Assembly: GCA_043769295.1 (NCBI GenBank)
Contig: JAYVJL010000156.1
Location: forward strand, 4,840 to 68,839
Reading direction: 5' to 3'
Length of the DNA stretch: 64,000 bases
DNA from: Aalborgiella sp043769295
GTDB taxonomy: Bacteria > Pseudomonadota > Gammaproteobacteria > Burkholderiales > Burkholderiaceae_C
The translations under genes were made by a program, and so were the position numbers. Positions within the stretch are counted from its first letter, which is position 1. Each line of letters starts with the position of its first letter. Positions 17,714 through 25,422 of the stretch are shown here, in pieces. Under the pieces are notes generated by a model, which saw only the letters and a program-made list of their open reading frames with translations, made no database searches and was not told where the DNA came from.

Positions 17714-18724
17714 TCAGTCTGCCTTGATCTGTGCGCGCTGAACAATATCTTTCCAGATTTTTTGTTCCCCCGCAATGAATTTGGCAAAATCAGCCGAAGA
17801 TCCGCCCCCGCTGACCGCGTTGTCGTTGGCAAAACGTTCGGTGATGGCGCTCGATTTCATCGCTTTTAAGCATTCTTCCTGGATGCGTTTGACAATATCC
17901 GCCGGCGTGCCTGCAGGTGCCAACAAGCCATACCATTGCGAGGTTTCGAAGTTTTTATAGCCCATTTCGGCTACGGTTGGCACGTCAGGCAGATGAGAGA
18001 CCCGTTTCTGCGTCCCGACGGCAATCGCCCGCAGCTTGCCGCTTTTAATATGCGCGCTCAAGGCCGGCAAACCCGCTGATGAAGCCTGCGTGCGCCCCGT
18101 CAGCAAATCAGTCAACTGCGGCCCCGTGCCCCGGTATGGGATATGGGTGATGAACATACCCGTCACCAGCTTGAGGTATTCCATCGCTAGGTGCCCCGCG
18201 CTGGCGTTGCCCGCCGAGCCATAGTTCAGCTTACCCGGATTGGCTTTGACGTACGCCACAAATTCCTTGAAATCCTTGGCGGGTACATCCGCATGGATCA
18301 CGAACACATTGGGCACTTTGGCCAGCAAAGTCACCGGCATGAAGTCTTTGTTGACGTCATAAGGCTGATTTTTCAGCATATACGGGTTCACCGCCAGCGT
18401 CCCCACATGACCCAAAATCAGTGTATGACCATCAGGAGTCGACTTGGCCACATCCTGCATCGCCACCACGCCGGCGCCGCCGGGCTTGTTTTCAACGAAC
18501 ACGCTTTGTCCGAGCTGTTTGGTCAGCTCCACAGCCACCGAACGGGCGACAATCTCCGAGGTGCCACCCGGCGCAAAGGGGACCACCAGCCGAATCGGCT
18601 TAGAGGGCCAGCTCGACGGTGTAATCTGGGCAAATGCTGACGGCACGGCGATGCCAGCGGCCATACTGGTGGAAAATACAGCAGCCGCCTGCAAAAGCTC
18701 GCGGCGGGAGGGAGATGTGTTCAT
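17714..18724 (-). CDS. TTT-family (Bug/TctC) tricarboxylate-type substrate-binding protein, Tat-exported
   Basis: This 336-residue periplasmic binding protein starts with a twin-arginine type signal (SRRELLQAAAVF, cleavage near the AFAQ at about residue 32). The mature part has the TctC fold: WPSKPIRLVVPFAPGG at its start, then PDGHTLILGH and the HIPYRGTGPQLTDLL pocket loop. Such proteins bind carboxylates and deliver them to TctAB membrane subunits, none of which is in the window. Solitary TctC homologues are very numerous in Burkholderiales. Its place beside tcuA/tcuB suggests a tricarboxylate ligand, which is inference. It is 42 bp downstream of the SDR gene, same strand. Confidence 0.88.
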   Translation of the reverse strand: MNTSPSRRELLQAAAVFSTSMAAGIAVPSAFAQITPSSWPSKPIRLVVPFAPGGTSEIVARSVAVELTKQLGQSVFVENKPGGAGVVAMQDVAKSTPDGHTLILGHVGTLAVNPYMLKNQPYDVNKDFMPVTLLAKVPNVFVIHADVPAKDFKEFVAYVKANPGKLNYGSAGNASAGHLAMEYLKLVTGMFITHIPYRGTGPQLTDLLTGRTQASSAGLPALSAHIKSGKLRAIAVGTQKRVSHLPDVPTVAEMGYKNFETSQWYGLLAPAGTPADIVKRIQEECLKAMKSSAITERFANDNAVSGGGSSADFAKFIAGEQKIWKDIVQRAQIKAD

Positions 18725-18766
18725 GGTGTGTCTCTGGTGGTGTTGCTGAAGGTTAGCGTTGAAACA

Positions 18767-19522
18767 TCAGAACTGGTATCGGCGCAAACCCCCATCGACC
18801 GCAATAACCGTGCCGGTGATGTAGCTGGCCAAAGGCGAAGACAGGAAGCACACCAGGTTGGCCAGTTCCTCGGGCTCACCGTAGCGACCCACCGGAATTT
18901 CGTTGTCCGACTGCCATTGGCGGTATTCCGGCGTGTAATTGCGCAAAATCTGCTCTGACAAAATGCGCCCTGGTGGTACGCAGTTGACAGTGATGCCATC
19001 CTTACCCACCATGCGCGACAAGCCTTTCGCCCAGCTGTGGATACCGGCTTTGGCGCAAAACGCACCGTTCACGTGCTCGGGCTCGCTTTTGCCGGTGATG
19101 TTGATGATGCGACCCCATTTGTTGGCGATCATTTGGTCAATCAGCGCATCGGTCACCTGGCGTGGTCGGTGAAAATTGAGCGTGATCGCCTCTTGCCAGC
19201 GGTCTTCAGAGACATGCAACTCATTAAAACTGCGCGAGCCACCGGCGTTGTTGATCAAAATATCCACCTGCCCCAAGCCTTTGATGGCGGCAGCGGCAAG
19301 GGTTTGGGCGGCGTCTTCGGCGTATAAATCCGACGCAATCACCACGGGGCGCTTGCCTCCATTGTTGACGATGTCGTCTGCCACCTCGTTCAGCAGGGCG
19401 ACGCGGCGCGCCGAAATCGCCAGCTGTACGCCCTCTTTGGCCAGTGCAAAGGCGATGCTTTTGCCAATGCCGGTGCTGGCACCGGTGACCAACGCGGTTT
19501 TGTTGCTGAGCTGCAAGTCCAT
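18767..19522 (-). CDS. SDR family NAD(P)-dependent oxidoreductase
   Basis: This is a classical 251-residue short-chain dehydrogenase. TGASTGIG lies at residues 14-21, NNAG at about 92-95, and a C-terminal GTVIAVDGGLRRYQF closes the protein. The catalytic Tyr position is unusual: the active-site region reads INITGKSEPEHVNGAFCAKAG, where the expected YxxxK appears to be replaced by FCAK (Phe instead of Tyr). That makes ordinary SDR chemistry doubtful unless the alignment is shifted. It sits between tcuB and the TTT binding protein on the same strand and may be cotranscribed with them. Substrate unknown. Confidence 0.85.
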   Translation of the reverse strand: MDLQLSNKTALVTGASTGIGKSIAFALAKEGVQLAISARRVALLNEVADDIVNNGGKRPVVIASDLYAEDAAQTLAAAAIKGLGQVDILINNAGGSRSFNELHVSEDRWQEAITLNFHRPRQVTDALIDQMIANKWGRIINITGKSEPEHVNGAFCAKAGIHSWAKGLSRMVGKDGITVNCVPPGRILSEQILRNYTPEYRQWQSDNEIPVGRYGEPEELANLVCFLSSPLASYITGTVIAVDGGLRRYQF

Positions 19523-19543
19523 AATTCTCCTCTTTATTGATGA

Positions 19544-19592
19544 AATTTACTATGAAATTAATAGCATTCTAGGCAATGAATAAACCGTCTAA
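19544..19592 (-). repeat. Dispersed 47-bp repeat, copy 4, intergenic
   Basis: On the minus strand it reads TTAGACGGTTTATTCATTGC followed by CTAGAATGCTATTAATTTCA and TAGTAAATT. It is diverged in the CCGGCG core but keeps ATTGCCTAGAnTGCTATTAA. It lies in the 115-bp gap between tcuB and the SDR gene. Confidence 0.7.
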
Positions 19593-19636
19593 TGACCTAT
19601 TTGATGCCTAAATTTATGCGGATGCCGTTTTTTTGC

Positions 19637-20824
19637 TTAATCTGACCCCAATTGCAGTCGGCTGGGCTGCCGTTTCTCTATCGCCCACTTCAAGAGCGCT
19701 GCAGAGCGGAAAATGCCGTGCGCAAACTTGCCATACGGCAGGGTGACAAACAGCGCCATCACGACGCCCAGATGCACCGCCAGCAACAGCGCCATGGCTG
19801 CGCTATCGCGCCAGGTCAGCAGCGCCAAACCGGTTCCACTGGTCAACAGCAGCAAGGCAATGAAGCCTCTGTCCATCGACTTTTGGCTCGCATCCCCCGT
19901 GTTCGGGTCGCGCCGCAGGTTCAGCCACAGCAGCCCGGCGGGGCCGATCAGCAAGCCGATGCCGCCTACCGTGCCCAGCAAAACGGGCAAGCTGGTCAGC
20001 GCGTAGGGTGCTTGCCACTTGAAAAGATAGTGGTACACCGTGGCCACACTGGTGGCGGCAAAACAGAGCATAAAACCGTAAAAAGTGGCGTGGTGAAAGC
20101 GTTTGCGCCACAACGTCCAGGCGTCGTCCTCGTTGTTGCAGCCTTCGCCATGACCACCGCCCAGGTATTTGAGGCGCAGCACGTCTGTTGTCGCCTCTGT
20201 TGCCGCTTCCGAGGTGACTTGTCCCGTTGCATCGTGCGTCGTGACGTTTTTCCAAAACTGCCACACGCCGATGCTCAACGCCAGCACTACAAAGCTGAAA
20301 ATCGGCAGGAACATCGTCACCAGCAGGTTGTGGGGGAAGATGGCGTAGAAGTTACCTGCCAGCGGTATATTGAAAAGTGATCCTTGCATCATCACCGCCA
20401 ACACCAAAAACAGCGCCAAACCGCCTGCCAGCGCCAAAGCCACCGTCAAGCCATTGCGTTTGTACAAAGCGCCCAGCGCACTCGGCCAAGCGTAGTCGGC
20501 ATAGGTTTGACCGCGCACCTGCGCCATGCTTCGCGGCACATTGACGGCAAACTCGTGCGGCGGCGCGTACTGGCAGGCGTGGTAGCAGGCGCCGCAGTTG
20601 TGGCACAAATTGGCGAGGTAATGAATGTCGGCCTTGCCAAACGCCAGCCGCCGCGTCATGGCGGGGAACACCGCGCAAAAGCCCTCGCAGTAGCGGCAAG
20701 CGTTGCAAATTTGCAGTTGGCGGGCGACTTCTTGCTCGTTTGCCGTCAACGGTAGCGCCGAAAATGCGAGCTCACCTCTGGCCAAGGCTGCAGCTTCCTT
20801 TGTGAGTGCTTCAAGTTGCTGCAT
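19637..20824 (-). CDS. tcuB: Tricarballylate utilization 4Fe-4S protein TcuB (CitB-like)
   Basis: TcuB passes electrons from reduced TcuA flavin to the quinone pool. The 395-residue protein begins with two cysteine clusters, CNACRYCEGFC at about residues 40-50 and CHNCGACYHACQ at about 74-85, which should hold two iron-sulfur clusters. Several transmembrane helices follow from about residue 125 (VALALAGGLALFLVLAVMM, then others to about 370), with His residues that could bind haem. It overlaps tcuA by 14 bases, so the two are translationally coupled. The gene is the expected partner of tcuA in Salmonella-type tricarballylate catabolism. Confidence 0.9.
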   Translation of the reverse strand: MQQLEALTKEAAALARGELAFSALPLTANEQEVARQLQICNACRYCEGFCAVFPAMTRRLAFGKADIHYLANLCHNCGACYHACQYAPPHEFAVNVPRSMAQVRGQTYADYAWPSALGALYKRNGLTVALALAGGLALFLVLAVMMQGSLFNIPLAGNFYAIFPHNLLVTMFLPIFSFVVLALSIGVWQFWKNVTTHDATGQVTSEAATEATTDVLRLKYLGGGHGEGCNNEDDAWTLWRKRFHHATFYGFMLCFAATSVATVYHYLFKWQAPYALTSLPVLLGTVGGIGLLIGPAGLLWLNLRRDPNTGDASQKSMDRGFIALLLLTSGTGLALLTWRDSAAMALLLAVHLGVVMALFVTLPYGKFAHGIFRSAALLKWAIEKRQPSRLQLGSD

Positions 20825-22241
20825 ACTGTACCTCTTCGTTAACCTCTGAAGTTACTATATTTTTCATAGCAGCTTTGGCAGCATTCACGCCGGCTAGACG
20901 CCCAAATGCCGTCCCTATGGTCATTCCCACGCCGGCGGTGTACCCTTTGCCCAGCACGTTGCCTGCCATCATCTCGCCAGCTGCAAACAGGTTGGTCGAT
21001 TCGACATCTGCGAACCTGACTGCCGTGCTTTCCCCCACTTTCATGCCCAGATAGGTGAAGGTGATGCCGGGTTTGAGGGTGTAGCCATAAAAAGGTGCGG
21101 TATCAATTGGGCGTGCCCAGTGGGTTTTGACAGGTTGAATGCCTTCGGTATGGCAATCATCCAGTACGGCGTGGTCAAAGGTCCCAACGCGGCAGGCAGC
21201 GTTGTAGTCGTTCATGGTTTGCATGAAAATAGCCACATTCAAGCCCAGTTTTTGTGCCAACTCAGGCAGAGAATCGGCCTTTTCACCGGCAAACACCGGC
21301 GGCATGAAGCGCCCAACCGCCTTGGCATCGATCACCGAATAGGCGATTTGACCCGGCTGCTGGGCCACCAGTCGCCCCCAAATGGCGTAGCGTTTGGGCC
21401 AGAAATCCTCACCTTCATCGTAAAACCGCTGGGCGTTTTTATTGACCACCACGCCGAGAGAGACGCAATCGACCCGGGTGCAAATGCCACCGTCGTACAG
21501 CGGTGCGCGCGCGTCGATGGCGACCATGTGGCTTTGGGTCGGGTCGCCGAGGGTGTCTGCGCCTTGGGCGATCAGGTCTTTGAGCAGCACACCCATGTTG
21601 AAGCGGGTGCCACGAATCGCAAAATTGTCGGCTGGCCACTCGCCGGCATCGTTTTGACCCCAGGCTTCGCGCAGCCATTCGCGGTTGGACTCAAAACCGC
21701 CACTGGCGACAACGCATGCTTTCGCAGTGATGCGTTCAACCCCTATACATGCGGCGACAAATTGACCGTCTTTGAGTTCCAAGCGATCCACCGGCGACTC
21801 GTAGCGAATCTGCACACCCAGCTTTTCAGCACTGCGGTAATACGCGTTCATCAGCGCCTTGCCGCCGCCCATGAAAAAAGCATTGGTACGGGATAAATGC
21901 AGCGTACCCGACAGCGACGGCTGAAAATGCACACCGTGCTTGCGCATCCAGTCGCGGCAGTGGCTGGATTCACGAATCGCCAAACGCGCCATCGTCTCGT
22001 TGGTCTGGCCGCCGGTGACTTTAAGCAAATCCTGCCAAAATTCTTCTTCCGAATAAACGTCGGTCAGCACGTCTTGCGGCGCGTCGTGCATGCAGCGCAG
22101 GTTGCGGGTATGGGCTGAATTGCCGCCGCGCCAGAGTTTGGGCGCAGCCTCCAGCACCAACACGCTGGCACCCGCCTCCCGCGCCATCAAAGCCGCGCAC
22201 AGCGCTGCGTTGCCACCACCTATGATTAAAACGTCTAACAT
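20811..22241 (-). CDS. tcuA: FAD-dependent tricarballylate dehydrogenase TcuA
   Basis: TcuA oxidises tricarballylate to cis-aconitate, which then enters the TCA cycle. The start is taken at the ATG giving MLDVLIIGGGNAAL; a GTG six codons upstream is an alternative. GGGNAALCAALMAREAG is the FAD dinucleotide motif and RGGNSAHTRNLRC follows at about residue 45. The succinate-dehydrogenase-like fold ends with YTAGVGMTIGTAFGRLAG. The last codons (about 20851-20900) coincide with a dispersed repeat copy and encode GRLAGVNAAKAAMKNIV, extending the C-terminus. The length, about 476 residues, fits the family. A relative acting on citrate or aconitate cannot be excluded. Confidence 0.88.
   Translation of the reverse strand: MLDVLIIGGGNAALCAALMAREAGASVLVLEAAPKLWRGGNSAHTRNLRCMHDAPQDVLTDVYSEEEFWQDLLKVTGGQTNETMARLAIRESSHCRDWMRKHGVHFQPSLSGTLHLSRTNAFFMGGGKALMNAYYRSAEKLGVQIRYESPVDRLELKDGQFVAACIGVERITAKACVVASGGFESNREWLREAWGQNDAGEWPADNFAIRGTRFNMGVLLKDLIAQGADTLGDPTQSHMVAIDARAPLYDGGICTRVDCVSLGVVVNKNAQRFYDEGEDFWPKRYAIWGRLVAQQPGQIAYSVIDAKAVGRFMPPVFAGEKADSLPELAQKLGLNVAIFMQTMNDYNAACRVGTFDHAVLDDCHTEGIQPVKTHWARPIDTAPFYGYTLKPGITFTYLGMKVGESTAVRFADVESTNLFAAGEMMAGNVLGKGYTAGVGMTIGTAFGRLAGVNAAKAAMKNIVTSEVNEEVQYAAT
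20851..20900 (-). repeat. Dispersed 47-bp repeat, copy 5, inside the 3' end of tcuA
   Basis: On the minus strand, which is also the coding strand, it reads GTCTAGCCGGCGTGAATGCT, then GCCAAAGCTGCTATGAAAAA and TATAGTAAC. It is translated in frame as RLAGVNAAKAAMKNIVT, close to the TcuA C-terminus. Confidence 0.7.
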
Positions 22242-22297
22242 GACGGTGACTTTAGCCACAGCCGCCGCCTGGCGCTAGGTCAGCAAAGCGATAGGGG

Positions 22298-22314
22298 CAT
22301 CACGAATCGTGATG
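22298..22314. promoter_or_regulatory. Palindrome CATCACGAATCGTGATG, candidate LysR operator
   Basis: Two perfect 8-bp arms flank a single central base. Within it is a T-N11-A core with dyad symmetry (T at 22300, A at 22312), the usual LysR box shape. It lies between the LysR stop and the tcuA start, about 57 bp upstream of tcuA. Because it also follows the LysR stop, a structural role in the mRNA is the alternative. Confidence 0.45.
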
Positions 22315-22328
22315 GCTAGCTTTTCCTG

Positions 22329-23252
22329 CTAGATCAACTTCACACCCAGCCATTGCTTAGCCGTGACCAATTCCCGTGCGCAATCGGCCAGCACCACGCG
22401 GGCGGCCAACGCTGCGGGAGACAGCTCATCGTCCGACAGGCTGCAGATGGCGTTGACGCGGCGCACTTGCGTATCGGCAATCTCAGCCCAGGTGAAACGC
22501 TTGGCTGCGTCAGATAAACCCGCCAAAGCCGCCCAAGGTTGCACGGTGCTGCCCAAGCCGGCTTCGACAGCGGACATCGTCATCGCCAACGAATCAATTT
22601 CAGCAGCCAGCTGGGGTTTGAATTTGGCTCTTAAAAAGGCGGCATCCAGCGCACTGCGCAAACCATGCGTACCCGTCGGGAGAATCAAAGGAACGTCTTT
22701 CAAATCCGCCATACGGGTGCTGGCGACCAATTTGACCCCGCCAGACCTCGCTTGAATCAAAAACAGCTTCTCCTCGACCAGCGGTAGCACGCTCCAGCGC
22801 CGCGCGGCTTGGGTGTCGAACAAAATCGTCAAATCCAGTTGGCGCGAATTGAGCATGGTGGTCAGGTGGCCGGACATGCCCTCGACCATGTGCAAGCGCA
22901 CATCGGGGTAGCGCTCGCGCATGGCGCGCATGAGGGGCAACCCCAGCACCGCCGCCGTGGTGGGTGCCAAACCGACGCTGACAGCACCCGTCAACCGCGA
23001 CAATTGCGCAGCCCGCACCGCCTGATCGGCATGGCGCAGGGTGAGCTGCGCTTCGCGGAAAAACGCCATCCCCGCCTCTGTCGCCACCACGCCTTTGCTG
23101 GTGCGCTGCAGCAGGCGGGTGGACAACTCGCTCTCCAAACGGCTTATTTGCTGGCTCAGCGCCGATTGCACCAGTTCCAAATCAAGCGCGGCGCGGCTGA
23201 TGCTGCCCAGTTCCAGCACCCGAACGAAGTAACGAAGTTGACGCAGTTCCAT
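22329..23252 (-). CDS. LysR-family regulator, probable tcu regulator
   Basis: The 307-residue protein has its helix-turn-helix at residues 2-60 (MELRQLRYFVRVLELGSI, then ALDLELVQSALSQQISRLE) and a standard effector domain starting at about residue 90 with GAVSVGLAPTT. The N-terminal style resembles TcuR/Nac/CynR-type LysR proteins. It lies immediately upstream of tcuA on the same strand, with a candidate palindromic operator between them. It starts only 18 bp from the divergent mnmA gene, leaving hardly room for two promoters; they must overlap the opposite coding sequences. Confidence 0.85.
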   Translation of the reverse strand: MELRQLRYFVRVLELGSISRAALDLELVQSALSQQISRLESELSTRLLQRTSKGVVATEAGMAFFREAQLTLRHADQAVRAAQLSRLTGAVSVGLAPTTAAVLGLPLMRAMRERYPDVRLHMVEGMSGHLTTMLNSRQLDLTILFDTQAARRWSVLPLVEEKLFLIQARSGGVKLVASTRMADLKDVPLILPTGTHGLRSALDAAFLRAKFKPQLAAEIDSLAMTMSAVEAGLGSTVQPWAALAGLSDAAKRFTWAEIADTQVRRVNAICSLSDDELSPAALAARVVLADCARELVTAKQWLGVKLI

Positions 23253-23270
23253 GCTGAGATAATCGCATAC

Positions 23271-24461
23271 ATGACAGACAGTATTCCATTTTCAGCCATG
23301 TGTGCGCAAAAAGCAGGCGCGGGTCGCCGTGTGGTGGTCGGTTTAAGCGGTGGCGTGGACTCGGCCGTGACTGCTTATTTGCTGAAACAGCAGGGTTATA
23401 ACGTGGTCGGTATCTTCATGAAAAACTGGGAAGATGACGACGATTCGGAGTTTTGCTCGTCCAATATCGACTTCATTGACGCTGCTGCTGTGGCGGATGT
23501 GATCGGCATCGAAATCGAACACGTCAACTTTGCCAGCGAGTACAAAGACCGCGTCTTTGCCGAATTTTTGCGCGAATACCAGGCGGGCCGCACCCCCAAC
23601 CCCGATGTGTTGTGCAATGCCGAGATCAAGTTCAAGGCTTTTTTAGACCATGCCATGCGCTTGGGTGCCGAAAAAATCGCCACCGGCCACTATGCACGAG
23701 TACGCTTGAACGCGACTTCGCAGAAATACGAACTCCTCAAGGGTTTGGATGCGAGCAAAGACCAAAGTTACTTCTTACACCGCTTGAACCAGGCGCAGTT
23801 GTCCAAAACCCTGTTTCCGGTTGGCGAACTGCAAAAAACAGAAGTTCGACGCATTGCCGATGAGATTGGTCTGCCCAACGCCAAAAAGAAGGATTCGACC
23901 GGTATTTGCTTCATCGGCGAGCGACCGTTTCGTGACTTTTTGAACCGTTACATTGCCAAAGAACCTGGCCCCATCAAAAACGCAGAAGGCCGCGTGCTGG
24001 GTACGCACCAAGGTTTGAGCTTTTACACGCTGGGGCAACGCCAGGGCTTGGGCATTGGCGGCGTGAAGGCCAAAGGCGCGGAACTCAAGGCCATCCAGGC
24101 CTTGGGGCAACGCGGCATGGGAGAGCACACGCCGTGGTTTGTGGCGCGCAAAGACATGGAGAAAAACACCCTCTGGGTGGTGCAGGGGCACGACCACCCG
24201 TGGCTGCAATACCACGCGTTGACGGCGGACAACCTGAGCTGGGTGGCGGGACGGCCACCAACGACAACATCGCTCAACTCAAAAACACGCTATCGACAGG
24301 CAGATGCGCCTTGCGAACTGGTCAGCTGCGATACTGGTGCGAACACGTTTGAATTGACTTTTTCGCAAGCGCAGTGGGCGGTGACACCGGGCCAATCGGC
24401 TGTGTTGTATGACGGCGAGGTGTGTTTGGGCGGCGGCATCATCAGCGCAGCAAACGCTTAA
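23271..24461 (+). CDS. mnmA: tRNA-specific 2-thiouridylase MnmA
   Basis: MnmA thiolates U34 of the Lys, Glu and Gln tRNAs using sulfur relayed from IscS via the Tus proteins. The start at the ATG giving MTDSIPFSAM is chosen; an alternative ATG lies nine codons further on, and the long open frame upstream is antisense to the LysR gene. The PP-loop GLSGGVDSAV is at about residues 23-32. GRTPNPDVLCNAEIKF holds the first catalytic Cys and DSTGICFIGERPFRDF the second; the ATGHYARV segment lies between. At 396 residues it is slightly long because of the N-terminal tail. It is convergent with the exb operon. Confidence 0.95.
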   Translation: MTDSIPFSAMCAQKAGAGRRVVVGLSGGVDSAVTAYLLKQQGYNVVGIFMKNWEDDDDSEFCSSNIDFIDAAAVADVIGIEIEHVNFASEYKDRVFAEFLREYQAGRTPNPDVLCNAEIKFKAFLDHAMRLGAEKIATGHYARVRLNATSQKYELLKGLDASKDQSYFLHRLNQAQLSKTLFPVGELQKTEVRRIADEIGLPNAKKKDSTGICFIGERPFRDFLNRYIAKEPGPIKNAEGRVLGTHQGLSFYTLGQRQGLGIGGVKAKGAELKAIQALGQRGMGEHTPWFVARKDMEKNTLWVVQGHDHPWLQYHALTADNLSWVAGRPPTTTSLNSKTRYRQADAPCELVSCDTGANTFELTFSQAQWAVTPGQSAVLYDGEVCLGGGIISAANA

Positions 24462-24481
24462 AAACTGCGCTTCTGAGCCCT

Positions 24482-24943
24482 CTAAGGCTTGGGCGCTGGC
24501 GGCGCTGCGGGTGCGAACTCGTCAATATTGGCCATGCCGATTTTTTGTAGACCTGCGCGCTGCGCAGTAGCCATCACACCCGCCACCACATCGTACTTCG
24601 CGGCGCGATTGGGCATGAAATGAATTTCAGCTTGTTTATCACCCAAGAGCGCCTCAACCTGCATTTTTGAGGCCAGCGTCGCAAAGTCTGGAATCACTTG
24701 ATCGCCCCACTTTATTTGGTTCTTGGCGTCGACTTCGATCTTTATAACTCTGGGCGGCACAGGCGGCGCTTGCTCAGCGCCCACAGGCATTTCCACATTC
24801 ACGGCGTGCATCTGCAGCGGGATGGTGATGATCAGCATCACCAGAAGTACCAGCATCACGTCGATCAGCGGCGTGGTGTTCATCTCGACCATCACGTCCG
24901 GGTCGCCATTGGCGCTGTCCGCTTGACTTAGGTTCATTGCCAT
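24482..24943 (-). CDS. exbD: ExbD/TolR-family biopolymer transport protein (second ExbD)
   Basis: ExbD proteins form the proton channel of the Ton system together with ExbB. This 153-residue copy has a short cytoplasmic N-terminus and one transmembrane helix carrying the essential Asp in PLIDVMLVLLVMLIITIPL, followed by a periplasmic domain. The C-terminus ends in a short Pro/Ala tail (APAAPPAPKP). It is the last gene of a tonB-like/exbB/exbD/exbD operon, 21 bp after the first exbD. Duplicate exbD genes in this order are known from Xanthomonas, where the second copy has a specialised role; by analogy only. Confidence 0.9.
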   Translation of the reverse strand: MAMNLSQADSANGDPDVMVEMNTTPLIDVMLVLLVMLIITIPLQMHAVNVEMPVGAEQAPPVPPRVIKIEVDAKNQIKWGDQVIPDFATLASKMQVEALLGDKQAEIHFMPNRAAKYDVVAGVMATAQRAGLQKIGMANIDEFAPAAPPAPKP

Positions 24944-24964
24944 GTTGATATCTCACTCATTTCG

Positions 24965-25393
24965 CTAATTTCTCGCTGGCGGCTGCGTGATGAAACCAAT
25001 GCGTGTGACGCCCGCTTGCTGCAGCGCATAGACCGTTTGGCCAATGGTTTCGTAACTGGCACTGGCGTCGCCACGGATATGCACCTCTGGCTTGACCGAC
25101 AGCGCCTGGATGGTGCGCAGGCGATTTTGCAGGTCCGCTTGCCCAGCCAGTTTCTCGTTTTTCCAAAAGCTGGCACCGGTCGCGTCGACAGAAATGACAA
25201 TCGTCTCCAGCTTCGGTTCGCTCTTGACCAGTGTTTCTTTGGGCAGTTTGATCGCGATGGAAGTGGTGACTGCTGGAATCGTGATCAAAAAGATAATCAA
25301 CAACACCAGCATCACATCCACCAGCGGCGTGGTGTTGATGTCCGCCATCAGCGCATCTTCTGAGCTGCGGCTTTTGTTGAAATTGATGGCCAT
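24965..25393 (-). CDS. exbD: ExbD/TolR-family biopolymer transport protein (first ExbD)
   Basis: This 142-residue protein has the same plan as its downstream paralogue: MADINTTPLVDVMLVLLIIF with the proton-conducting Asp at about residue 26, then a periplasmic domain (PKETLVKSEPKLETIVISVD and onwards). It follows exbB by 29 bp. The two ExbD copies are clearly diverged, so this is not a recent duplication. Confidence 0.92.
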   Translation of the reverse strand: MAINFNKSRSSEDALMADINTTPLVDVMLVLLIIFLITIPAVTTSIAIKLPKETLVKSEPKLETIVISVDATGASFWKNEKLAGQADLQNRLRTIQALSVKPEVHIRGDASASYETIGQTVYALQQAGVTRIGFITQPPARN

Positions 25394-25422
25394 GGTCTGT
25401 GTCTACCTACATCGCTCTCAAT

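Noticed and set aside
22809..23270. Open extension of mnmA upstream of 23271
   Set aside because: It is antisense to the LysR gene and MnmA family proteins begin just before the PP-loop.
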